From contig NC_077241.1 of assembly GCF_947179165.1 (NCBI RefSeq), positions 32,917,246-32,981,245 on the forward strand: 64,000 nt of DNA, in the 5' to 3' direction. The first letter of the stretch is position 1, and every line of letters begins with the position of its first letter. The stretch comes from Solanum dulcamara. Its lineage: Eukaryota > Streptophyta > Magnoliopsida > Solanales > Solanaceae. The position numbers and the translations under genes were made by a program. Positions 23,370-34,387 of this stretch are shown in pieces. The notes beneath the pieces are model-generated. The model was not told the origin of the DNA and did no database searches. It was given only the letters and a program-made list of their open reading frames with translations.

Positions 23370-24725
23370 CTTTGCCTCTTACTAGTAAAGGGAAAAACCC
23401 TATATATCTTATTAGTCAAGCCTAAAGGCCCTTTACTAATATAATAGAAGGTAAGACCGGCTTTCGCGCAGCAGCTGTGCCCTTGCTTCTTGTCAATAGA
23501 GAGTTAGGATATTTTCTAAGCTCCTTCGCCAAGTGGTAACCTCTATTTTTTGGCCATAATCCCATGATTTACCAACACATTTAATGGATTCCAGCATGAA
23601 ATGGGAGCGGGCGAAGATATGTAGCTTCTATTTTAGGGGTACACAGTCATGTGATGAGAAAAGGGGGGTATATACCAGACTCATTCACAAGCGCAAGGTG
23701 CGGCATCTGCCTGAATGAGGAGAGGATTTCTCTAAAACAAAGATAGGCATATCAGGAAACATTGTGAAGTCACCCCTACTTTGCTATCCAGGGAGCTGTT
23801 GACTAATGACCTAAAACATGTGTGACATTTGGGAAGCATGAGCAACCCACTTCGCACCTTCCCTTCCATATGAAAAGATCATGGGGTTCTCCCAACATAT
23901 ATATTTCGGGGTGCAACTATTTAGTAGGCATGAAAAACCTTATCTATGATCTGCTTATTTCTAAGTACGTATCATCCACTACGTTATCCACCATCACTAC
24001 AGCCACCAAAATCCTAACCTCTCTCGGATATTGAGTGGGTTGACCTAGGAAGAGATCCGGACGAACCTTCAAATAAGAAGAATAGAAGTTGACCACAAGT
24101 CCATATTTATGGGAGGCTACTACTCATAAGGCCATCTCGGGCATGGGAAACAAAGACGGAGGACAACTGACTTAACTAGAGAGCTAAACGGCATTGAAGA
24201 TGAGTGCACAGGTCGACAAACAACTTCTATCTATAGGTGCTTTCCTTATGGATCGGTCGACTTGTTACGGTTGATTTCTCACACACAATTAGGTTAGGCA
24301 GGCTTGAAGAGGTGATATGAATCATTATGGATATAATGCGGTGCTGATTTACTAACTGTAATAAACTTTAATCTACCCAAAAAAGGCAAGAAGACCTTTG
24401 ACCTGGTCTGAGGATGGATTGGGATTGCTTTTATATGGACTTTAGTCCTTAACCATGCTCGAAGATCTCAAACTGGTTTTGAAATGGATCAGGTTGGGCA
24501 TCCGTTTACGACGTGGGTGGGATTAGCAGTTTTCTCTATTTTCTTTAATGGTAGAAAATAGGCATCAACGGGGGTATATGGGTGGAAACCAGTCTACAGT
24601 AATTCAAATTGCACCTTTGGATCACTAAGTAAAATCTTGACTCACACATACCGCGGTGTATTGTTGTCAACTCACACAATCGTACCTATTAACAACAAGA
24701 CAACTACTCTCTGCATGGCACTAAA
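23370..24725. other. Foreign-looking insert in Athila spacer, possible nuclear mitochondrial DNA
   Basis: The base composition rises visibly (lines such as 23461 and 24121 are near 47 percent G+C, against roughly 35 percent around them) and the GAGTCGCC words of the spacer vanish. The stretch has short palindromic TTACTAGTAA words and phrases like GGCTTTCGCGCAGCAGCTG, in the style of plant mitochondrial intergenic DNA. No tRNA, rRNA or known mitochondrial protein was recognised; a 70-codon frame at 23822-24034 has no familiar motif. It could instead be an unusual part of the Athila spacer. Edges are approximate. Confidence 0.35.
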
Positions 24726-25079
24726 CAATGGGAACCTCAGCAGCTCGTCGTATGCATTTCCCCTCGCCTTTTTCCCCTAAGAAACTAAGTGTTGAATCAA
24801 AAATCATATTGGTACCTTCAGCAAATTCTGCTTGCTCGCCGAACTATTTTGGCATCTCACCAATTTTATATCTATCTCACCCAATGTGTTATCCCTTAGC
24901 CCTTCTAAGTTTAGCGAGCATGACTGAGCCCACCTTTCTTCACTAGGTCACTCATCCTTTCCTTCGATGAGCATCAGCCCTCTTGGTTCCTTTATTTTTC
25001 TCAACTACATTTTTACTTTAGTTTGAACTAACCTATCACCCAGTGTTCTTTTCTAGTGTATGTGTAGTGTGCAGGAATG
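24726..25079 (+). other. Athila 3' non-coding region, second part
   Basis: AT-rich spacer with GCTCGCCGAAC and TTTAGCGAGCATGA words resembling those before 23300, leading up to the second reading frame. I see no gene. Confidence 0.5.
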
Positions 25080-26270
25080 GCAAGGGAAAAGACTCAGTAC
25101 ATTGCCTTATAGATGAAGTTGGTGCTCCACCTAGAAAGAGGGCCCAGGGTATCACTATAAATGACCATTCGAGCCTCGCCGAGCCACTTAACTTCCATCT
25201 CGGTGTGTAGAACAAAGGAAAAAGGAAAAGGAAAATTTGGAGAACGAATTAGTTACTGGTCTTCATACAATCTTTGAAGAGAAGACTCTCTACTGATGAA
25301 GTTGTTGATAAGTACACGAACATTTGGAGAACGAATTAGTTCCACCAATTCGAGCGGTTCACAACTCCATATATCCCTTCAAGGGTTCATGAGTTTTATG
25401 AAACCTATGCAAATGCCCTTCCAAAGAGAAAGTAAAAGGCGATTTCAGTAGGCCTACTTGAGGTTTTGACTGTTCATGGAAGGTGAAATGTAGTCAAGTT
25501 GATATAAATGATGCTTTGGGGTGCACTTACTGGTATCGCCATTCCTTGGCGGATAAACTCTAAACATGAACGTTAGATGATTTGAAAGGGTGGATGGCCC
25601 CATTTATTTCTAATGTTATTCCTCTATGGATTGAGATAGGAGCTATGATCAAGAAAAAAGATGTCAATGTGGCTGCTCCGTAATGGTTTGGCTTCATCGG
25701 TAGTACATTAATGCCTATTAAGAATGAGTCTATTTTGTGACATCCCAAAGCTGTGTTGTTGGGAAGTATCATTGTTAGGGGGGTCTAAACCTAGTTGCAA
25801 TCATTGTTCTATAGATCTTCTTGAGGGTTCGACAGCTGCAGACCTCGCTGTCATTCCCTATCATGATTACTGATTTGTGTAAGCGCACAGAGGTACCATT
25901 TATTGAGTGTACTGATGTGAGGGAGGCACCTGCATCGTCTAGTGACATCTGCCAGATTGAGGCAGATTACTTATGTGATGTTGAGGCTATGAGGAGGCCT
26001 CCACCGGTTGAGACTACACTAATTGTTGATACAGAGTCTTTAGAGGCTGGCACTATGCCTACTATTTCTAATATGCCGGGTTTATCATCTACCCCTTCTT
26101 ATTCCATAGATCTTCATGCTGGTACTACACCTCGGTTTCCATTGATACAGTCCATGATATATAAAATGGGCAATTTAACCCATTCAACTAATGTAAGAGC
26201 ATCGAGATTAGAGACTTATTTTCCCTCTATGATATTCACTTTAATTGAGGACAGTGAGCCACATTAACAT
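25080..26270 (+). pseudogene. Degenerate second ORF of Athila element (plant transposon-protein domain type)
   Basis: Between pol and the 3' LTR lies a decayed reading frame resembling the extra protein found at this place in Athila-type elements. From recall, that protein carries the domain named 'putative plant transposon protein'. Visible pieces across frames are GITINDHSSLAEPL (about 25150), RRLSTDEVVDKYT (25280-25315), VHEFYETYANALPKRK (25388-25435) and a Trp-rich stretch to 25700. The longest open part, 25821-26267, reads VRQLQTSLSFPIMITDLCKRTEVPF, SSSDICQIEADYL, then a Pro/Thr/Ser-rich tail. Its role is unknown; it lacks any visible signal or membrane segment, so I would not call it an envelope protein. 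Many stops before 25800. Confidence 0.6.
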
Positions 26271-26625
26271 AGATAGATGAAAAGATAGACACTCTCATCG
26301 CTCGAGTTGAGTAGCGTGAAAAAGTTGAGGGACATTATGCTGACTTTGAGTCCATTTGGAAGACATGCATGAGGACACATAAAACTTGTCCCGTTAGTCC
26401 AGTTGGTTGTGATCGGTGATTGAGAGAAATGATCTTAGGCAAAATTTCGATGAGTGAGCCCGAAATAGCCTTAATCTCTTGTGATTCCTTTGTGAACGTG
26501 TGAACCCAACTTGGAACCATTTGAGCCTAACTTTTTCCTTGAATGAAACTCATACCTCAACTGCTGAGTCAACCTTTGAAATCCCTTTATGCTACCTATC
26601 TATAAACTCCTTGGAGAATTGGATA
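26271..26625 (+). other. Athila 3' non-coding region, third part, up to CACTA insertion
   Basis: Spacer following the second ORF, interrupted at 26625 by the CACTA element. Removing that element rejoins GAGAATTGGATA to TGTTGAATAGACAATTTAGG at 31443, a continuous family-like sequence. Confidence 0.6.
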
Positions 26626-26639
26626 CACTACAAGAAATT

Positions 26640-27180
26640 TGACCTACTACAATATTTCAACTACCTTTGCAATAGGCCATACTTCAGTTGCAGTAGCGCT
26701 ATGGCCACGGTTAAAGCAACCGCTACAACAGATCACGTAGCAATAAATCTATTGCTACGGTCTACTCTAATGGTTTATAAAATCATTGCATTAGATATCC
26801 CTAATGCGATGGTTTCCTCATTAATTAATTATTGTCGGTTAACCTTTTGGTGGGAAGGTTATGAACCATTGCAATAGCATTTTATGCTACAATTATTTTT
26901 ATGCTATTGCAACAATTTTTATGTTAGTGCAATAGTTCTAAACTAATACGATTGTAGTGGGATGGTTATGAACCGTTGCAATAAATTTTATGCTACTATT
27001 ATTTTTATTCTATTGCGACGGTTAATGAGACAATTCTAAGCTAATATGATTGTTGCTACAGTAATGTTGCAGTTCTTTGCCTAGTGCAATAATTATTATT
27101 AAGCTTTTGCAACGAACAATATTAGGCTACTGCAACGAATAATATTAGCCTATTGCAACAGATATATAAGTATTACTGAA
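26640..27180. repeat. CACTA left subterminal repeat cluster
   Basis: About a dozen copies, direct and inverted, of a 9-12 bp word around GCAATAG/GTTGCAAT, for example near 26670, 26740, 26870, 26905, 26975, 27015, 27105 and 27150. In En/Spm elements such subterminal arrays are binding sites for the element's DNA-binding protein. The function here is by analogy. Confidence 0.6.
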
Positions 27181-28762
27181 AGCAATAATTTTATCCAACA
27201 TAAAATACACATAAATCGATCACCAAAACAGAAACTATTCATTACCAAAATTACTATCCAAGATCCTGATTAGGTAATATTGATAAAAGTAAAATATACA
27301 TATTTTTTGACCATTCAAAAAAGGTGAAACACACCACAGTTTTTAATTCTCAAAATTAAAAGATTCTAGAACGTAGGTAAAGTTAACATCAACCCGATCC
27401 AGGTCCTACGTCAAGTCTTCTGTACTGCTTTCGTCCCTTCCGATTTCATCACCTACAATTAATGAAAATACTAAATAAATCAATATGAGCACTAAATTCT
27501 TCTTTTGGTCTAACAACAGTTAGATCATATATAGAGAGAGAGCTTATTGAATCTGGTTGCAAGAGGAAGAAAGAAAAAAGAATATGGTTTCTTTTGGTTC
27601 CTTTTCAACATGCTAGACACATTAAATGCAAAATAATTATGAGCAATCAAAACTGCTAAATACTTATCAGCAAGTAATTAACTCACAACCAACAAGGTCG
27701 ATCCTAGAAAATACTCAACTAACCAAACGGCCAACAAGGCCACCATAAGAGTAAATAGCTAACAACAAGGCTGAAAAAGCCCGTGCTCAACAATCTAACA
27801 TTTGTAACAAGAATACAAGTCTCAAGGAGTTAGCAGAACATCCAGTCATGATACAAGTATACCCATAAACATCAAATCTAATAATATACAATGCAACAGC
27901 AGGGGCCATTTCTAATATAAAAAATCAGAGAGAATTTCCTTTCTTTTGATGGCAGGAAACTTTCCATTTTTTTCTCAAAGATGGCATGCTCATTTTCTAA
28001 ATAGAGAAAGAAAAGATTCATGTTTGTATAGTATTCTTCTAACAGTTCTCCTGTTTCTTCTAACAGTTCTCCTAGTTAACAAAAAGAATGGTGAGAACTC
28101 TTTTCCATTTTGTTGGATTGTAAGCAGTAGTAGAAGAAGAGAACATAAGAGAATAAAATGAAGAAGAAAAAAAACTGGAAGCAACAGCGATATCACAGTA
28201 AAGAAGAGAGAAAAATTAAGATACAAAAGCCATATCGCAATAGAGAAAAGAAATTGAGATTCCGAAATTAAATGTACCTTATGTTTATGAGAGTTTCAAT
28301 ATTTGAGGAGTTCCTTAAGTTGACATTCTAGCATATAAGAAGGCCTTTTTGCCATTCAAACTTCATCATTGGCATATGGTTTGTAACAAAATTCTTCAAA
28401 TTATGTTTATGCCTTCTCCAAGCAACTCCAATCACCTCTAAAGTCACTTAAAGAGCATTGGTTTCATGGGGCACAATATGTCTATCAAAAATAGCTAGTG
28501 GAGTACATCTATTTGATATCAAGTTATGGAGTATAGCAATAGTAACAAAGATGTTTCGGGACTTGATCACAATCAAGACAATCTATGAATTAGATAAATT
28601 CATGCAATATGTATAAAAGGAAGGCCACTTGAGAAGATTTTGAGTGTTGACCATGCAGAGCCAACAGTAGAAGATGAAAAATATTGTCGTTTGCTGCCAC
28701 TAGCTACGTATTACAATAATTATATACATATACATATATACATACATACATATATATACATA

Positions 28763-28945
28763 TAAATACTCTTGCTACCTTCTGATTCATCGTCACTCAT
28801 TCAAATCTTTGTTATTTTTTATTTTAATCACGTGTATATATATACATATATATGTGTATATATATGTATATATATACACGTGATTAAAATAAAAAATAAC
28901 AAAGATTTGAATGAGTGACGATGAATAAGGTTGCAAGAGTATTTA
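28763..28945. repeat. 183-bp near-perfect palindrome inside CACTA
   Basis: The left arm starts TAAATACTCTTGC (28763) and the right arm ends GCAAGAGTATTTA (28945). The arms of about 85 bp match almost base for base; the few differences are a few bases missing near 28927 and single changes. The centre is a run of TATATA/CATATA. Each arm contains ATCACGTG-type sequence near 28828 and 28878. It could be a foldback miniature element, or the source of a long hairpin RNA. An unrelated TA/CA microsatellite lies just left, 28720-28762. Confidence 0.8.
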
Positions 28946-31214
28946 CAATAGGAAAGCAATATGGCTAGTTTTAGCAGATGATGTAGTGTGTACTGATATG
29001 ATGGTTCCAATGGCTCACAAAGATAGAAGCCCAGTCCTCCTATATATGGGTGGTGGTATGGGAGCTAATAAAATCTTTGTGCTCAAGGACATCCTACTCA
29101 AGGAGTAAGTATAGTTAATTATATGTGTTGCAGAGACGGTATAAGTTATTTTTTACCATAGCATGAATATGGTAAGTACTTTTTCGGTATCTCCATTTGT
29201 CTGCAATATTTTTTTGATAATGTAGTAGTCTTTTGAATTTTAAGCACTAAGGTATACATTTCATCCTCAGTTGTGTGAAGTTCATGTTTCTACACCAATT
29301 ACTAATTTAATTTACTACTATGAACTGATGATAGATGTTTGATCTTTCTTACTCACCCATAAGCCAAGCAATTAGAGAATTGGGAAGTTGAAACCAAGAA
29401 AGGAAATCGACCAGCTGATGCAATTGAATTTGCCGAATAATAACTAAGTAAACTTTAACGTAAAGCTTGGCCTTTGAAAGTGCTAAATTAGAGGTGATAT
29501 ATATATTCTGAATTGTTATTTCCAACTGTCACTGAAGGAAAATGTGATCAGTTTACACTAGAATAAGAAAAAGCAACCACCAATTGGAGATATATGAAGT
29601 AATACCATCCAAATACTGATACGAGAACACACATAAATCTATCTGAACCACTACTTGAACAACACACAAATGTTTCTTGATGTTGCTATTAATATATCTT
29701 ACTTTATAAAAAAGAAAGACAATTTGCCTATGTATATTTTTAAGGGCACAAGAAAAAGAGCATAAGCATGATATGCATATTGAAGGAAGTTTAAAAGAGC
29801 CGAGGGATAGAGTGAGAAGAGAACCTGATTCATTGTAGCTCCACAGTGAAGTGAAACTTTCCTCAGAAGAATTGCAGAAAGATGGTGAATACTGAAAATA
29901 AATATAAGAAAGACTTATTAGTGAAAAGAAGATAAATAAGATTAACAAGATTCAAATTTAGGAGATGGGATGATCTGCTTCTCAATAGCAGTTAAATCCT
30001 ATCACTGCTAATGTATTTCACTAGATTAACTATTGGATTAGTTCATGCTTGTTAGTGAAAAGAAGAAAAATATAATATATATGCTTTAAATTAATACATA
30101 AAAGTGAATAAAGAAAATAATGTTTTGTTCCCTTTACTATAATTCTACATCAAAGAGCCTATATCATTTTCAAGAAAGCTACATATACTTCACAAATATT
30201 ATGCAATACCTATCCTAAATCAGAACATATAAAACATGAGTTAACTGAGGCAACAAATGTAAGGAAATTTCACCACAAATCAAAATAGGCTATTCTGAAG
30301 TCTGTTCTCTGTTTGATGGAGATAAGCAACTGTAAAAATTTTAATATAGCATGATAAATACCTTAAATGGAGATAAGCAAGGTGAAGTTTGTTCTCTGTT
30401 TGACGGAGATAAGAAACTTGAAGAACCTTTTGGGACTAAGACCTTGCCAAAAATGTAGGTTGTCGGAGTTCCCTGAATTAAGAAATTACAATTAGAAGAA
30501 ATAGATTTAAACCCTGACAGTAGCAACAAAATTCACCATAGCTAAAAATAGATTTAGACACATACAGATTTAGCTCACGCAACAAAAATCAAACATCAAC
30601 CGCAAGAAATATAGTGAGAAACTAAATTTCACCATAGATATCAAAAAAAATTTAGTCACACAAGTCAAGCTAAACAAAAATTAAGACCCATATCAGGCAA
30701 TAGGAAATCCAACAATTTCAGCAATAAAACTTTTGACCCACACCAACACTCAAATGAAAAACCCACAACCATTTAGGTCAAAATCATCTATCTAAAGAAA
30801 TATATAAAATACACCTCAAAGATTAAAGAGAAACGAAGAAATTAAAGAAGAAAACCTCAAAGATTTCTCACTTTGACAAAAATCACAGAGAAGCAAAACC
30901 TAAATCACTAGAATCTCAAATACAATATCAAAATGATTTTTTTTTCATCCTCCAGTCATTCTCCAGCAAGATTTCTACATGGCTTTGTCTAAAAAGAGAA
31001 CAAAAATGATGGATTTTTCTAAAAACAATGAAGAGAAAACTGAGTTTGTCTAAAGAGAGAAGTGAGAATAGGTTTGTGCATTCTGGGTTTGTTTGAAGTT
31101 GTGTTTTTTTATTAAAGAAAAGAATACAAATATCTCATTTGTGGGCTACGAAAAATAAGTGGGGGAAATTATGGAGGGAGTAAATAACTGCTCCTATACA
31201 TAAATTAATTTACA

Positions 31215-31439
31215 GAGTGTTGCCTTAGAGGGCTTTATCTCAACGGTTTACATAACCGTTGCTATAGATAAGTTTATAGCAACATTTTTAATATAGTTGT
31301 AATAGTTTTATGGCTAAATTGTAGCAAAGTATCCAAGACTTTTGGGGATGATTTAAACTGTTACAATAGACTTTCTATAGCAACTATTTGAGATTCGTTG
31401 CTTAAAAAACTATTGACGTAGGCTTAATTTCTAGTAGTG
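31215..31439. repeat. CACTA right subterminal repeat cluster
   Basis: Words such as CAACGGTTTACATAACCGTTGC, TAGCAAC and GTTGTAATAG (31240-31385) mirror those at the left end in inverse orientation, as expected for CACTA ends. Confidence 0.6.
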
Positions 31440-31442
31440 ATA

Positions 31443-32222
31443 TGTTGAATAGACAATTTAGGGCAAAAGCCTAAGTTGGGGGTGTGGTAAGATTGAGAAG
31501 GAAGATGGTAAAGTAGTTTGTGAAAGATTACCCTTGGATGATAAAAAAAAAAGGAAATGGAATCCCTCCATATAAAAAAAGAGAAATAAATGAGGCAAAG
31601 TGTTTAGTGTTTTCAAATGAGTAATGAAAAGGGAGGAGACCAAATGAATAAGGCAAAAATACGAGAGTGACATGAATGATAAAGGGTGATTCGTGATTTC
31701 AAAAATAAGAAAGGAAGAAGGGAGATGTTTGAAATTGATACATGCTCCTAGGAAGCTAACTCACTAAACCAAAATGATCATACCTTACACTTTTAAAAGT
31801 CCTTTTTGATCTTACATGATTTGAATATTTGATTGATTAGAAAATATGGCCAATCCTATGGGTAGAATTATGCATATTTTTGTTCTTTTGAGTGTGAGAG
31901 TAGTGTGTGATTTCGATACCATAACCACTAATTGACATATTGAGAGTGTGTAATGGAATCATTTCATTGATGTGAGGGCATTCTAATATGAGCACTGGCA
32001 TAAATTTTCACTTTGGAGCGAACATTTGAAAGCATAAACTCGCATTGGGAATTGATTAGTCATCATTTGAAGCCTTGAGTGCACAGTTGAACATTGCATG
32101 CTAACTTGAACCTCTTTTGCACTTCTTGTGTTGAGTCTCAATGAGCACTATTTGTAGTCTTTGGTTTCGAGCTGATTGGCTTCTTGATTTACTTGAGGAA
32201 AAGAAAAATTTTAAGTTGGGGG
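31443..32222 (+). other. Athila 3' non-coding region, last part, and polypurine tract
   Basis: Spacer resuming after the CACTA element. It contains CCTAAGTTGGGGGTGTGG at about 31470 and ends in TTAAGTTGGGGG (32211-32222), the plus-strand primer site directly before the 3' LTR. I see no gene; the frame at 31458-31673 minus is an incidental C/T-rich frame. Confidence 0.65.
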
Positions 32223-32628
32223 TGTTGATGAGTCGAGAATTTGGACTCATTTATAGCTCAAAAAGCAAGAAGTTAGTATCCTCTTTGCCTTCGTTATGAC
32301 CAAAATGACTCTAAAGTGATTGTTTGTAGATGTAAGGAGTTAAGGATCATTCATAACCTAAACACTGAAGAAAAGAGCTAAAAAGAATAAAAAATTGAGC
32401 AAAATGGAAGTTAAAGCTCGCAAATCTCTATCTGCGAGTCGCCAAAGGCGTCAACAATGCGCCAATCGAATCAGAACTCAAGGCTAACAACTTGAGTTGT
32501 TTGGTGAGGCAAATGAAATTTAACGATTCACTGAGTTGATATGGGTGAGTTGCATCGCGCTCACCTTAAATCCATTGGAAGGTAGGCATAAAAGGAACAT
32601 CAAGAAGGCAAGCAAGTGAGACACATGG
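32223..32628 (+). repeat. Athila 3' LTR, left part (interrupted by LARD)
   Basis: It starts TGTTGATGAGTCGAG right after the G-rich polypurine tract. It runs through GGACTCATTTATAGC, the ATCCTCTTTGCCTTC block and GCGAGTCGCCAAAGGCG to 32628, where CATGG marks the insertion of the LARD element. It continues at 41473. A homologous LTR piece lies at 52474-52659 plus 61820-62100. Confidence 0.75.
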
Positions 32629-33175
32629 TGTTATACCTCGTACTTTTGTATCTTGAAAGACTTTTGTACCTTGAGAAGTTTTTGAGTTTCTTGAAAGATT
32701 TTTAAGCTTATTAAGCTTCTTAAGTTTCTTGAAAGGTTCTTAAGCTTCTTAGAAGTTACCATGTGAGATGGATAAGCTATAACACTATCAAATAACTCTA
32801 AGGAAAGGAGAATGTGATACCCCATTATAACGAAGATTGGTGATAGGGTTATCAGAATACGAAAGGAATTGGAGACCAAATAATGAGTCGTAGGACTCAA
32901 CTTATTTACGTAAGCTACCAACTTGGAAATCTTACATACTTAAGCTACTTGAGTACATACCAAGCTTACCTAGCAAAGATTACATAGGTTCGTAAAGCAA
33001 GATGAGATTACGAACCCACGAGAAGAATAAGAGAGCGACACATGTCAGCAAGAGAGAGTGCCATGTGGTAGCAAATGTAGGTTCCACAACGCAGTAGCTG
33101 CAGCAAAGGGGTGGGCCCCACCTGCCATATGGCATACCATGAGGGGTGGTGCGATATGTTGGCCCAATAAGGGCT

Positions 33176-33233
33176 TGACACATGTCACCACTTAGGGGTT
33201 GACACATGTCACCCCTTAGAGTAGCCTATATAT
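33176..33233 (+). promoter_or_regulatory. LARD LTR promoter: duplicated TGACACATGTCA palindrome and TATA box
   Basis: Two copies of the 12-bp palindrome TGACACATGTCA (33176-33187 and 33200-33211) precede TATATAT at 33227-33233. In the 3' LTR the first copy is TGACACGTGTCA (39155-39166), a perfect palindrome with a CACGTG G-box core, and the TATA box is at 39206-39212. G-box cores are bound by plant bZIP and bHLH factors; stress or hormone response here is inference. Confidence 0.5.
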
Positions 33234-34204
33234 GTATATTTATGACTTTTTATTTCCATCCTTATCTCATGAGTCATCTTTGTCAAAAGAAAATTCTAGA
33301 AAGAAGAAGAGAAGAGAGAACTTAAGCTAGAGAGAAGAAAGAGCTACAATTTTAGGAGGAGAAAAAGGTAAGTTCTCCGATTCCGCTATGTGAATTAATT
33401 ATATGAGGTATACCACGAAGGTATGAAGGTGTTAGTAATATAAATTTATGGTTTGGAGCAGCCCCAAATAGACAAAAAATAGCCACGAAGTTTCAGTCAC
33501 GCTAGAAGAGCTTCTAAGGTGAGTTTTGGTGAGTTTCGGGCAAGGTAAGGCTTTTCCCTTTCAAATTGAAGTTTATGATGTTTTTATGGGGTATATTACA
33601 TGTTTAAGTGAGTCTGTAAGTGGAAAAGGTGTATAAGTATGCTTGACATTAGAAACAAACTAAATTAAAGTCGTAGTAGGTAAATCGAAGTCGAGTAGTG
33701 TGTTGTTTTTGTGGTGCTGCAGGTTGGGGTGGTTTAATTGCGTGTTGCAGGTCTGGAAAGTACTCAAAAAGGGGTGTGGGTGTTGCTGATTTCAGCCACA
33801 CGATCCTCCATTTTGTATGGTAAAAGATTTTATGAAATAAATGCTAAGAACTCCATTTTGGTATTGTAGTTCGGAGCTAGTTGTTTGGAGTTGTATTGGG
33901 TAATGTTGAAGTGATTTATTTATATATATGATGCTGGTTGTTGCTGTTGGTATGGTTGTTGATATTTTGGCCGAGTTGAAATCTCGGGGATGTGGAAGTT
34001 ATAGGGGAGATGCTGCCCGATTTTCGGTAACTTAGGAACTAGTAATGAACTAGTCGAGGAAAATGGATAAGGAAATGACCTCTATGGAGACTTGGTTGTA
34101 GAGTTGGAATTCGAAAGTGAAAGGTCATTAACCATAATATTAATGTCATATTAAATAGGTTCAAGAGACGACGAGGCGAACGTATTAGGAGTAATCCGTA
34201 AGAG

Positions 34205-34387
34205 GTATGTAAAGCTAATCGTTCCTTCTTTTGGCATGTCTTTGGCATAAGTATGTAAAGCTAACCGTTCCTTCTTTTGGCATGTCTTTGGCATAAGTAT
34301 GTATAGTTAACCGTTCTTTCTCTTGGCATGTTTTTACATAAGTATATAAAGCTAGTCTTCCTTTTTGGCATGGTTTTTATAAAACAA
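34205..34387 (+). repeat. 46-bp tandem repeat in LARD 5' LTR, four units
   Basis: Units start at 34205, 34251, 34297 and 34342 (GTATGTAAAGCTAA...CTTTTGGCATGTC...GGCATAA). The first two are nearly identical and the last is the most diverged. The 3' LTR has only three units (40180, 40226 and 40271), so the copy number changed after insertion. Confidence 0.8.

Larger units (their letters stand above)
26626..31439. mobile_element. Non-autonomous CACTA (En/Spm) DNA transposon, 4.8 kb
   Basis: The left end is CACTACAAGAAATT and the right end AATTTCTAGTAGTG, an inverted repeat with one mismatch in 14 that starts with the diagnostic CACTA. It is flanked by a 3-bp target duplication, ATA (26623-26625 and 31440-31442), the size CACTA elements make. 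Both subterminal regions hold many short repeats of the TATTGCAAC/GTTGCAATAG type. Inside I find no TNP1/TNP2-like transposase; frames such as 27946-28161, 27990-28226, 28828-29010 and 29553-29948 lack motifs. It would need transposase in trans. It inserted into the Athila spacer and so is younger than that element. Confidence 0.85.

Noticed and set aside
25821..26267. 148-codon frame as a stand-alone host gene
   Set aside because: It sits between Athila pol and its LTR, with decayed same-protein sequence upstream; a transposon ORF remnant is the better reading.
27946..28226. Overlapping sense and antisense frames in the CACTA interior
   Set aside because: Short, low-complexity Lys/Arg and Leu-rich peptides caused by purine/pyrimidine runs; no transposase motif.
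34205..34387. CRISPR-like array
   Set aside because: Units are contiguous 46-bp tandem repeats without spacers, inside an LTR of a plant retrotransposon.
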